Positions 28,442-39,330 of a stretch of 64,000 nt of DNA are shown piece after piece (position 1 is the stretch's first letter; the number at the start of each line of letters is the position of its first letter). The stretch is from Metopolophium dirhodum (lineage: Eukaryota; Arthropoda; Insecta; Hemiptera; Aphididae), in the NCBI RefSeq assembly GCF_019925205.1, contig NC_083561.1, positions 10,477,217-10,541,216 of the forward strand, given 5' to 3'. Below the pieces are notes generated by a model, which worked only from the letters and a program-made list of their open reading frames with translations, was not told the origin of the DNA and did not search any database. The position numbers and the translations under genes are program-made.

Positions 28442-30435
28442 CTGAAAAAAAAATATTACTGTAACTTAAGAATACAGTTTTTATCTAAATGAACATACAG
28501 TAAGTAGAAATCATACTATACAATAATTAAAAAACTAAAAAACCAAAAATGAAAATATTTATCCACTTTGTTGAATTAACTGATTTCTACTGTATCATAA
28601 TTCATTTTAATTTACATACATTAATAGCATTTATTTCAGCATCATCCATCATTACTCTTTTAAATTTTGTAGGTAGTTGATAGTCTTCCAACGTTTGCAC
28701 AGCACCAACTGTAGAAGGTGACGGAGTTGATTCAGATTTATCTGTAATATAAAGTTAGATTAATACTTTAAGATCCAATGACCTTCTATCAATATGCCAA
28801 TTTTATAATATTTTAATTCTGGGTTGGATGAAATTGAACCAGAGTTACATAGGTAGGATACCAACTACATATTTCTTACAAATAAATAAATTACTAATGA
28901 CTAAATTTAAGTTGTAATTATTTAACAGGTTTTTAAAAATTGGTTTGTAACAGCTGGGTAATCAGTTTTTCATTTTCTAATGCCGTGACCGTGAACAACA
29001 CCCAAATTTAGAAAACCAGTTTACCCTCCAGGCTCCAATGACCAATATTGTCATATTGAGTAAACAATTTCTGTTTGGATTTTGTAGTGAACATTTAATT
29101 AGGCCAATATAACTAGAAGGTACTGTTGAATTAAAGCCAACAACTGTTGAAGATTTGCCAAATGAAAACAAATACCTAATAAAGCTAAGAATATTACTTA
29201 AGAAAATTAAAAATAATAATCACTAGAGCCGGGTACAATTTACTAACATTTCCCAAAAAAATATTAAATTTGTTGAAAACAATATATTTTAAAATATTAC
29301 AATTTGGTGGTTAAATTAAAAAAAAAGCCTGAAGGTGTTTTTACCCAAGTTTGCCCAAAGCGATCTCAATAGTACACACATAGATTTGACGTAGGTACCT
29401 TTAAATTGCTTACTAATCACAATTTATTATTATTAATAATGTCATAAAGAAAACTATACATACTTATCACTGGGACACCATGTCGAAACTGGATTAATGG
29501 CTGATGAGGTTTTACTGTCTAAAAAATATATAAAAGAAAATTTTCATATTAGATAAAAATATACACCTATAAAGGGCTGAAAACATGATGTTTTTATATA
29601 TTACTAAAGTAGCATAATATTAAAAAACTTGTTAGACTCATATTTGTTTCAGAATATATATGTACATTCCAAACTCCATAATACATGTAATCGTTAAATA
29701 CCTATTTGTACAATTGATTAGCTTTTAATTGAGTAAATTAATTGGCACGTTAAACTGATACGTTCTTAGAACCTACTTATAACTTTGTTCACACCAGCAA
29801 AGAGGTATAATATTTCAATTATTAGGTATAAGGTATAATTTTTGAAGTTTTTTTAGAGGTAACTATTTAAAAATATGGGTAAAGATACAAAAAAAAAAAA
29901 ACAGAATAAAAATCAGGAAAGATACCTAGTTAATATTTTTGTATTTGTAGTCACTGTATACTGAGTATGTAGGTATGCTGCTTATAAGCTTATCAAATAG
30001 TTAATAGACTATGTAAAGGTCATAACCAGTTTCATATCTAAAAAAACAAGCATTTATTGTTGATATTAATGGAATCCGTAATGAATAATATGACAAAACC
30101 TAACGGGATAGAAACAAAACTCAATTGAATAGTTCTCTGAATATTTTGCATCCATATTGATATTTCAGTCTTTTTTAGTATTTTTTTCGAAATAAACCCC
30201 AGAAAGCAACTAATCTATTTTGATCAGGATTCAAGATAAGTTTTTTTAACTAATTTTGAGATTTGTCAGTTAAATAGTTATTTAGCTAACAAATGACAAT
30301 ATTAATTTTTAACACGTACAGTTCTTAGGCTTATCAATAACAATCTTGTGAATATTCACGTCACACACTACTAGGTAGTTTAGGTAGTTGGTTGAAACGT
30401 ACTTGATAAAACCGAATGATCATTTTGGTGTTCAT
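28424..30435 (-). CDS. KGD4: KGD4/MRPS36-like subunit of 2-oxoglutarate dehydrogenase complex (4 exons)
   Basis: Gene-level entry: exons 30435-30403, 29518-29464, 28741-28620 and 28441-28424, GT..AG borders, consistent phases, 75 residues. KGD4 (also MRPS36, yeast Ymr31) tethers the E3 subunit to the E1-E2 core of the mitochondrial 2-oxoglutarate dehydrogenase complex. Two conserved signatures are visible: an N-terminal VKPHQPLIQF (family VKPH.PLI.F) and a C-terminal LPTKFKRVMMDDAEINAINSGGAE-type end (family LP.KYRR..........GGPE). The short, basic, hydrophobic N-terminus (MNTKMIIRFYQ) suits mitochondrial import. At 75 residues it is shorter than the roughly 100-residue vertebrate protein, mainly in the variable middle. 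It diverges from the transporter at 31277. Confidence 0.8.
28620..28741 (-). CDS. KGD4: KGD4 exon 3
   Basis: Acceptor ATATTACAG; reads KSESTPSPSTVGAVQTLEDY then QLPTKFKRVMMDDAEINAIN. Donor GTATGT after 28620. Contains the conserved LP.KF+R motif. Confidence 0.85.
29066..29175 (+). pseudogene. possible THAP-domain remnant
   Basis: Plus strand reads FGFCSEHLIRPI, a stop, then LEGTVELKPTTVEDLPNEN. This resembles the second half of a THAP zinc finger (..CSEHF......G...LKP.AVP..F), common in transposase-derived genes. The first half upstream is broken by stops. It lies in the intron between KGD4 exons 2 and 3, on the opposite strand. Confidence 0.35.
29464..29518 (-). CDS. KGD4: KGD4 exon 2
   Basis: Acceptor TTTTTTAG precedes TVKPHQPLIQFRHGVPVI; donor GTATGT follows 29464. 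A nearer GT (GTGATA after 29471) would put exon 3 out of frame, so it is rejected. Confidence 0.8.
30403..30435 (-). CDS. KGD4: KGD4 exon 1
   Basis: ATG at 30435-30433, MNTKMIIRFYQ, then consensus donor GTACGT (complement of 30402-30397). Only 33 coding bases. Chosen because phase and donor fit exon 2; an ATG elsewhere upstream is possible. Confidence 0.6.
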
Positions 30436-31276
30436 GATGAACAAAGTTGATGAGTAAGCGGGAAAAGGTCTGGTCTGGTTCTGTTCTAGATGTCCTAGAA
30501 AATATCAATATTGGAGACAAAACTAAAACAATAATTTGCACAACGAATTAATTTTAAAAAATACAGATAAGCAGTAATATATGAATATTGAGTACCTAAA
30601 CTTGACTACTATGAAGATTGAATGTACAGTACTGACTACACAGAAATACAGAATGGCAAAAACTCAGAACTCGGAATGTTAGAAATCAGAATACAAGTCA
30701 GAACTGTGATTGAAATTTAATAATTTTAAATTGTAATAATATTTATATAATGATATTTTATTTTGATAACAATAATTACGCACGCTCCACCGCTAATCAG
30801 CTGCAACTCAATCCCTTAACAGCTGATATTCAGGTCAGTCGGTCGGTAGAAGAAATAAATACGTGGTGACAACCAAGATACGCATTATCATTATTTATCA
30901 TTTATGTAAACATTCCCATTCGCGTAGTCGGCAACCGCCAAGTGCCAACCGACCATTGCCAGTTGCCACATTCACTCTAACCCTAACGCTGTAGCGGCAC
31001 TCGTGACTTCCGAGTTACGAGTTTGTGACGATTAACAAATTTATGGATGTGCCTACGTATACAGTAGAGTTTTCAATTTTACCTTCACAGTTCGTGGAAT
31101 TAGACGAGATGACGCTTGTGTTTTGAATATTTTCGTCTGACTCCCCTTGTCCCAGACTATGTCTCCTCCGCTAGATTGTCGGTGTTTCGACGAATGGTCC
31201 ACGATACAGATAAATATATAGTCGGACCTCAGTAAGCTACGAGTACTACAAGTCAAGTACATATGGAGGTAATTTA
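30436..31276. promoter_or_regulatory. divergent intergenic region, likely bidirectional promoter
   Basis: 841 bases between the start codons of KGD4 (minus) and the UDP-galactose transporter (plus). GC content rises over 30780-31240. Two CAGCTG E-box-type hexamers occur at about 30799 and 30820. No TATA box can be assigned. A 69-codon minus ORF at 31053-31262 shows no protein-like character and is probably transporter 5'UTR. Confidence 0.5.
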
Positions 31277-31277
31277 A
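31263..31277 (+). promoter_or_regulatory. minimal upstream ORF overlapping the transporter start
   Basis: ATG GAG GTA ATT TAA at 31263-31277. Its stop overlaps the main ATG as TAATG, so a ribosome finishing this 4-codon ORF ends exactly on the transporter start codon. Relevant only if the transcript begins upstream of 31263. Confidence 0.45.
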
Positions 31278-32323
31278 TGACCGAAGTTAAAGAAGAAATA
31301 GACCTAGAAATACAAGTAGAGACGATGCAGACCAATCACAGCCGCAACTCTACCCTGAAAGTGATCACTTTGGTGACGCTAACTCTTCAAAATGCCATGG
31401 TTGCACTCAGCATGCGCTATGCACGGACCCGGCCTGGAGACATGTTCATATCATCTACCGCTGTCGTCATGGCCGAAGTGGTAAAACTCTCCGTTTGTCT
31501 GGTACTAGTATATCGAATAGAGTCTCTGTCGTGGAAACATTTTATATCAATATTGAATAATACAATCATTAAACAACCGATGGACACGCTGAAAGTTTGT
31601 ATACCATCTTTAGTATATCTGATACAAAACAATTTACTGTATGTCTCCACTTCAAATTTAGATGCAGCTACTTATCAAGTCACATATCAACTTAAAATAT
31701 TTACGACAGCTGTGTTTTCTGTGTTGATACTGAAACGTAAACTATTGCGACATCAATGGATTGCATTAGTAATTTTGATTTTAGGTGTCATTCTTGTTCA
31801 GCTAAATAATTCAACTGACAAATCTCAAGAAACTTACCCTAATCAAAATCGAATAGTCGGATTAGTTGCTGCTCTCATCGCTTGTTGCTTGTCTGGTTTT
31901 GCTGGGGTTTATTTCGAAAAAATATTGAAAGGAGCTGAAATATCAATATGGATGCGCAATATTCAATTGAGTTTTGTTTCTATCCCGATAGGTTTTATCG
32001 TGTGTTTTGTTACAGACTGGAATAAAATCAACGAAAAAGGCTTTTTTTTTGGTTATGACCTTTACATAGCCTATTTGATAAGCTTACAAGCAGCTGGGGG
32101 ACTTATTGTAGCAATGGTTGTAAAATATGCTGATAATATATTAAAAGGTTTTGCTACTTCTTTAGCAATTGTTGTAGCCTGTGTTTTCTCAATGTACTTC
32201 TTTGATTTTACAATAAGCATTCAGTTTGTTGTAGGCACAATGCTTGTAATGTGTTCAATATTTTTGTATAGTTATACCAAGCAAAAAAAATTACCAAACT
32301 TAAATACCACACAAAGAGCATAA
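31277..32323 (+). CDS. Ugalt: UDP-galactose transporter (SLC35A2/Ugalt family), intronless
   Basis: 348 residues, a nucleotide-sugar/UMP antiporter of the Golgi membrane that supplies UDP-galactose (and in insects often UDP-GalNAc) for glycosylation. It has about ten hydrophobic segments and the SLC35A signatures LQNAMVALSMRYARTRPGD, TAVVMAEVVKL, PSLVYLIQNNLLYVS.SNLDA, TYQVTYQLKIFTTAVFSVL, GFAGVYFEKILKG and VVKYADNILKGFATSLAIV. The length equals that of animal orthologues, and the Lys-rich tail (TKQKKL) is cytosolic. The start at 31277 is the first ATG that opens the frame; a 4-codon uORF overlaps it. The whole CDS lies in one exon, unusual beside its multi-exon neighbours. A related transporter (UDP-GlcNAc, SLC35A3) is the main alternative. 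Confidence 0.93.
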   Translation: MTEVKEEIDLEIQVETMQTNHSRNSTLKVITLVTLTLQNAMVALSMRYARTRPGDMFISSTAVVMAEVVKLSVCLVLVYRIESLSWKHFISILNNTIIKQPMDTLKVCIPSLVYLIQNNLLYVSTSNLDAATYQVTYQLKIFTTAVFSVLILKRKLLRHQWIALVILILGVILVQLNNSTDKSQETYPNQNRIVGLVAALIACCLSGFAGVYFEKILKGAEISIWMRNIQLSFVSIPIGFIVCFVTDWNKINEKGFFFGYDLYIAYLISLQAAGGLIVAMVVKYADNILKGFATSLAIVVACVFSMYFFDFTISIQFVVGTMLVMCSIFLYSYTKQKKLPNLNTTQRA

Positions 32324-32624
32324 AAAAGCTATACACTAAAATTTTGATAATGTTTAATGTAAGCAAACAACTTACAAATATAAGAAAATTAATTTTTTAT
32401 AGTATGTTTGTGTATTAATATATTATAATCATTGACGGTTTATATAATTATTATAAGTTATAACAAATATTTTAAATGTTTTATAGAAAAATTATGTTTT
32501 GTTTAAATTACTTTCAAATTGTACAAATTTAGTATTATAATTTATAATTTTTACCATGCTTAAGTCAAAAAATTATATTTTAATATACTATAATTGTTTT
32601 TTTATATATACATAACTTTAATGT

Positions 32625-32853
32625 TATACTCTATTCAGAATAAGATTGAACCACTCGGCCGACCAAAAAAACGTTTTTTCTGCACATTCCTGCCACAATC
32701 CGGACATCGGTGAGAGCGTTAGCACAGGCGCTGATGACAGCTGGTGATGACTGTCGGCCACGGAACGCATAGCCATCACATGGGGGTCTGGTACTGTTCA
32801 GCAGCTCAGTCTGCATGTGTGAAGCGGTTCAATCTTAATCTGAATAGAGTATA
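32625..32853. mobile_element. 229-bp MITE in the transporter 3'UTR
   Basis: Ends are inverted repeats of about 29 bases with one internal mismatch: TATACTCTATTCAGAATAAG continuing to GAACC on the left, and its complement on the right (GGTTCAATCTTAATCTGAAT continuing to AGAGTATA). TA at both borders fits a TA target duplication (Tc1/mariner-like). The interior is clearly more GC-rich than the flanks. The first AATAAA after the transporter stop lies just beyond the right end. Confidence 0.8.
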
Positions 32854-32885
32854 GTAATGAAAGTAATATATAAATTAATTTTAAG

Positions 32886-32891
32886 AATAAA
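32886..32891 (+). terminator. AATAAA, candidate poly(A) signal of the UDP-galactose transporter
   Basis: First canonical hexamer after the stop at 32323. Another AATAAA lies at 33316. If used, the transcript's 3'UTR contains the MITE at 32625-32853. Confidence 0.4.
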
Positions 32892-35494
32892 AAATGTATA
32901 TAAACTAATTCTATTAATAGCACAATAATGTATTTGATTATATTATGGCTCAAAGATTGTTTTCATATATTTATATCTATACCAATTTACTAAACTTTTT
33001 ATATTAAATTGACTACCTACCACTATTTATTAAATTATCATATTATATTATAGACATATGTCATTAGTAAATATATTCATCTACTTAAGAAAAGTTGTTA
33101 CTTATTAGTTATTAGTATTACTGTTATTTTATGAGTTATGCTCATGATTTATGAATGTATCTTTACATCACTTAATATTTATAACAGTTTGTTTTCTTCA
33201 GAATCTTTTTACTTCAACATTATAATTTATGATTACCAACTCCATAAATCATTATATAATTAACATAAATATTATAATACTTGTATTCTGTATCTATTAA
33301 TTGAAAACCTCTTGCAATAAAATATATTATTTTTTTCTATAAAAACAAAACAGAATGAAATTAACTACTGCACCAGTATAATTTTGCATGATCTATTTGA
33401 CTACAGACACTATATTTTTGGGTATTGGAACAATTTGTATAATGTGAATTTATTGGAATGACGATAGACAGTAATCAACAATGCATTAATTTTGTAATAA
33501 TATGAATATTGAAAACAATTTGCATAAAAAATATTTTAAAACATGTATTTAATTTATACATAGGGTATAATATTGTCATCACATTGTTAATAGCCTATAA
33601 TACTTACCTATTTTAAATCCTCAAATATGTATAATATTGTATTATATTACAAATTATTTTGACTAACCTGGTGTTAATTTTTAAAAATGGACATTTTTAA
33701 ATCTGTTTAATGTGGTGGAAAGATAGGTTTTGAAGGATACACTTTTATATTGCAAAGTTTAAGGACAAAATGGAAACAGGGACTAAACTTGTGTGTATAA
33801 GAAATACCTAGTAACTTTTTTTTACAGTTTTTTCTTCATTAATTGAAAAATTATTTGATGTTACATTGGGAAATAGATAGATAATAATTTTAAATATTAA
33901 TAATAATTATTATTTTTAGGAGTCGTTTTTACAAGTTTTACTTATAGATACAATATTTAAAATATGAAATAAAAATAAATATATTTTGAATGAACGATAC
34001 GTTAAATAAAACAAATAATTATCAAACAATAGTGTTAATAAATGTAGTTACCTATTCTTTTAAAAGAACCATTAACCAGGGACCATAACCGGTACTGGAA
34101 CCGGTTAACCTTAAAAATTTAGGAACCGGAACCTTTATTTCCAAAAATGAAAAACCATAACCGTAACCTTAATTATAAAAAGGTTATTTTGGTTTGGGTA
34201 GACTAGTTATTTGGACTATTAAAAGTAAGACTACAGAAATAACTGTTTCAAAAGCCCGTACGGTAACTCCAAGTTTAATATAAAGTGTGTAGTATGAAAA
34301 AAATTATATTTTAACCTATGCATGGAATGTTTCATTACAAATACATGCAACTAATTCTACTGGAATACTAAAGTCTAGAGTCTAGTATTTTGAAAACGAC
34401 CCTTCCATAACAGCTGAACATATTTTTGGTCTTCTTTTCTTTGGTTTTTTAAGTTTGTTCTTTTTTCCGATATTCATATTTCTGGTATCAAAGAATCTAA
34501 AGTGTGCCTTTATAAGGATTCTGTATAGGCAACAAAAATAAGTATTTAACTATCGGTTTTCGTGGTACTGTGCGTGCGTACTAGGAAAATATGGTCATTA
34601 TTAATAATTTATGTGTTCGGAGAATCATTACCTGTTTTTGCATGCACAAGAACACAAAGTCGACTATTTTATACAATCACATATTTATATATTATTTCAT
34701 TAGATACTAAATTGATCAATTTCCAATCATTCATATCGCCCCGATGATTAGATTTTAATGATGAACGTATATTATGCTTATATTGGAGCCCAGTGATCGT
34801 ACGAACAACATTTTCCATTTATTTATCTGAAGAAGCTGTTGTATGTACAAACCGTTGAACATTTTCATGTATATTATGTTTAAAACATTGTTCAAAAACT
34901 GTCAATAAGATCTGAAGAAGACAAGACGAAAAATCCAAATCTGTATTCAAAATATATATCCCATCATTAGATTAATCAAACAATTAAAATTGAAATAGGT
35001 ACCTAGGTATTTTTAGCATGAAAAACAGTCAGTTTCGAATTTCCTTGAACAATTTACAAATTATGATAGGTAACCGTAAAAAATCGAAATTAGACAGTTT
35101 TTTTAAATCTCTATCTTATGAATTGATATTATTTTCAATTGTGTATGCATGAAAAATTATTAAAATGTTCTTCCACAATCCACAGGCACTCGACAAACGT
35201 GTACGATCAACGCGCCTGGGCGATAACAACACCGCCATCTACCTCCTTGTTCTTTGCAACACGCGAGCTTAAAATCTATCGCGCACTTTACCGCTAGACA
35301 GCGCATCCTTGTACGATTTTTGTTAATTATTTTACATTCAAATTACCAATTTCCCATGACCCCCTCGGACTCGGTTTCGGTTTACCACGATAATCTAACG
35401 ATTCTAACCTAGGCGCCGTCCACGCTAAAAGATAAAAGATAAAACAAAAAAATAGATAATAAGTGTCGGATAACATTTATTGTTTTTTTCATGT

Positions 35495-35900
35495 CGATAT
35501 CGATTAAGTTTGAATCATGTATAGGGTTGGCACTTTAACGGGTAACGAAGTACACGGGGTCAGCTAGTATAATATAATATAAAAAAAAGAAGATATAAGT
35601 ACCTGTATATTTTATGATTGTAAAAAACCTTTTTATTAAATGTATACAGTACATTAAATTACATTTGATTTGGGATTGTTTTGATTGGTAGATAATATTG
35701 TGCGCATGTGAAATAGACGAAACTCTAGTCATGCCCCACAAACCTCCAGACCTCTTATTTACCTTTTTCCCGACAAAATGTAGCCCATATTATCTTCTTC
35801 CCCGGGGTCTAATCTATCTCTGTACCAAATTTCATCGCAATCGGATGAATGGTTTAGGAATGCATAAAGGACACTGGTACTAACATTGTTTGTCTTTTAT
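35495..35900 (+). repeat. non-LTR retrotransposon 3' remnants
   Basis: Two pieces: GGTAACGAAGTACACGGGGT followed by CAGCTAGTA (35540-35570), and TGTACCAAATTTCATCGCAA followed by TCGGATGAATGGTTTAGGAA (35821-35860). Both resemble 3' tails of insect RTE-type elements. No reverse transcriptase coding sequence remains. Confidence 0.4.
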
Positions 35901-36865
35901 ATACAGGTATATAGATAGTATTAGTGTGAGTTTAGATTAAAATATATAAGGTTATGATAATTTGAAATGCACAGTTAAAGGAAAAAATGGGAGTGAGCAA
36001 GTTTGATCTATAAAACCCCTGAATAATACATAGGCTTTATAGTTCATACTTTATACAGATTTACAGGTTGTATTCAATATTACAATTTATAATACAGTCA
36101 GTAATCACCGTTATTATGTTATTCTATAGGTAGTTTTTTTAGTATTTTTTGAAATAAAATGAACATGTAAATATATAATATAATTGTTTATTATACTGTA
36201 AACATTAAATGAAACTAGTCATGAACATAATCAATGGTTTTCAACATATAATCGGCCTAGATTTGTCGCTTTTTGTCGTCGATAATGAATAGATCGGTTT
36301 CAGAATATTTCCATACATACATTTTTTTTTATCGTTTGGTTAACTTTCGAGAGTTTGTTGTGTTCTCAATTTGTAAGTAAGGCGCATGATTTTTCATTTA
36401 CCATTCAAATAATTATTATATATACTATATTGTAATAATAGGTACCTATATGTTATATACATATAATATAAACTACTTCCTATATAACCATTTTAGATTA
36501 TTTCATACATTATATCAGTGTAACGAAAAAACTAGGTTTTTGTGTCTATTCAAAAAATCAAAACTAAAATGACACTCAAATGTTGTCTATAAGACGTACC
36601 TATATCTAGTATTTATTAAAATTAATTACTAAACTGTATTTTAAAACATAAGATTTTCATTTTAGTTAAAACCGCTTAACAATAATTGTTCGATATTCTA
36701 AAAGGGTACCGTCCTTTTTATGTAATTGTTCTTTTCTTTTCTTTGATCTACTCATCTACTTAATTGTTTTTCATAATTTATCAAAAATTATTGGGCAGTA
36801 AGCACCTAAAAAAAAAAAAATTTAATATTATTATTTATTTTAATTATTTTATTGAGTACCTAGGT

Positions 36866-36960
36866 CAGGGATGGTGAACCTTTTGATAACTGCGTGTCAA
36901 ATCAAAATGTATGGTTTGATTTTATTTGCCTCGCGTGTCAGAAACTTTGCAGAACTTTTT
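36866..36960 (+). repeat. possible hAT-type element end
   Basis: CAGGGATGGTGAACCTTTTG followed by GCGTGTCAAATCAAAA and CGCGTGTCAGAAA resembles the left end of hAT non-autonomous elements. No right end located. Confidence 0.35.
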
Positions 36961-38361
36961 TTTTGCTTAAAAAATAATTAATTAAACATATAAACATGAT
37001 TTTATTTGTTGTTGGGTATATAAAATATTTAAACTTTACAGCATTTTCTATTTAGGTACTATTGCATATAAATATAACTTTACAGCATTTACTATTTACT
37101 ATTTATAAAGTTACATGTACATGTACTATGTATACATATTAATATATCTTTACAGCATTAATTTACTATTACATATTAATACAAACACATAATTTTTTTA
37201 ATTACAAAAATAAGTTTTTAATGCAACATTTGTTGCTGCATTTAGGTCCTACGTACCTATACCAAACTATGTAAGGTCGGTTGTAGCAAACTGTAACAAA
37301 TATATCTTAAACAGTCATTATACAGACATACCTAGAGTTATTTAGCTGGTAACTATAAACTATACCTTTGAATATTACATACAAACATAATTTTAAGATG
37401 TTTAATATTTTTAATTTAACGGGTAGGTATCGAAAATATATGTTTATATAAGTATGTAAATTTGTACAGATACCTCGTAGGTACCTACTAAATTATAGTT
37501 TGGCAATAACTGATACAATCATAGTTCATAAGCATCGCAAGTACTTTATATGATATTCTAAATTTCTATATTTATAATGAATACCTACTGTATTAGATAT
37601 TAAGAATATTTTAGATAACAAATCTACTTTCTTTTAGTTACGCCCGTAAGAACTTGGGTCGGTATAAATAGTACATAAAAAAACGTGTTGGAACCTTGGG
37701 ACTATTGCTTCTAGAATATTTTAAATAATGAAAAATGAAAATACAATTCCATGTATAGTGTATATTATTATGTACAGACATTATATAGTACATTAAGTAT
37801 AACTAAGTGCACGCTGCGGTGAGTAAACAAAATTAAATGTTCACGCATTGGGAGTTTTTATATATATGCATATGCAATATGCAAATCAATTAGATATTGC
37901 TATTCAATACTTACTCTCGTTGAATCTGTGGGATTCTGAGTTCTGACTCACGTTGTCACGTCAGTTAGTTTTTAACATAAATCAGATTACTCGTTGAAAC
38001 AAATGTATTTCGTGTGTATAAATATAATGTACAATATATTATATTATACACATTTCAGTACATTACATATTTTAATAGTTAATGTCGAACCTCTAAGATT
38101 AGCAGTTTTATAAAATAGGTACTTATGGTATAGTTTTGTATAGGTACGAAATCAGAAATTGACAAGTAGGTGCGGTAATTGAAACCGGTTAGAATGCGAG
38201 TATTGTACTGATAAGATAGAGTTGAACATAATATTCGCCACCTAAATATAAAATTTACATAAATATCGAAATATTACGTGTTTCTCCAAAAAAAGTTTTA
38301 AATACATACTAATAATTTACAAATGTTTACACGCGTTACTTTATTTTTTTTATTTATTTTA

Positions 38362-39330
38362 GATTCTGAGCGGAGCGATGAATGTATTGATAATTGGTTT
38401 TACAATGTTGGATGTTTTTTTTTTAAATAGTGACTGTATACACGATACTAGTGATCAAAATAATGTTTCAACTTTGATATCTTTTCTGGTGAGAAAGTGA
38501 ATCTAGTTGGTACTTTTTGGTGGTCAAAATTGATAATTCTCAGTACTTGTAGTTATTAAAAGTATCAGGAAAAAAAAATTAAGAAAAAACGGGAGCTTTT
38601 AAGCAAAACTAGTTTTTAACAAAATCAGTTTTGTTTTTTTTTTGGTGCGACTAAAATAAACAACCAAAAAAATGTTTGATTGAGCAAAAAACTTGAAAAT
38701 TTAATGCAAAGTTCCTCATAAGTTGTTAAAACTTAATAGTAAACATAATATAAAAAAAAGTTGAGCGTAACTGCGTAAGTTTACAATATATTTTTTTGTG
38801 TGTCTGCAGAAGTTAGAATTTTGTTAAAAACACTACGTATACTTACTAGTTAACTTACTCAGTTTCAAATCCTTACGAACTACGATTAATAATTTGTTGA
38901 GTTTCAACATAATAATTTAAATAACATTTTGTCAAAATCTAAACATCAAATTTCCGTCAAAAAAAATTACTTGTAAGTATTTTTTATACTCTTATATTGC
39001 TGTACAACTCATGAGAAACCTTGTATAATTTTTTTATTTAATTGTATACATCTTTGAGTATTCAAGTATAAAATTATTTTGTTAACAATTTGTCAATAAC
39101 TGATTTTGCATAAATTTTGTTGGTTTTCCGTAATTATTTTATGTTTGTTGATTGGGCGGCCTCCATAATTATAAATCCTATTTGCTACCAGCAATTGCCT
39201 TCTGCAGGGAAATATTTCATAATTTTTACTGCTCCAAAAGATAATGACTGACATAAAAAAAACAACACACATCATATTCAATCATTGTAAAAGCTCCGTA
39301 TCATCGCTCCGGTGTGAATCGAAAAGCTAC
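38362..39330. repeat. dispersed 'TCTGAGCG' repeat, near-complete copy
   Basis: Begins AGATTCTGAGCGGAGCGATG, then TGTATTG..TTTTACAATG. It ends with the inverted CATTGTAAAAGCTCCGTATC followed by ATCGCTCCG, so the two ends form diverged TIRs. No coding capacity seen. This copy best defines the element. Confidence 0.6.

Noticed and set aside
31417..31650. 77-codon minus-strand ORF
   Set aside because: Antisense shadow of the UDP-galactose transporter.
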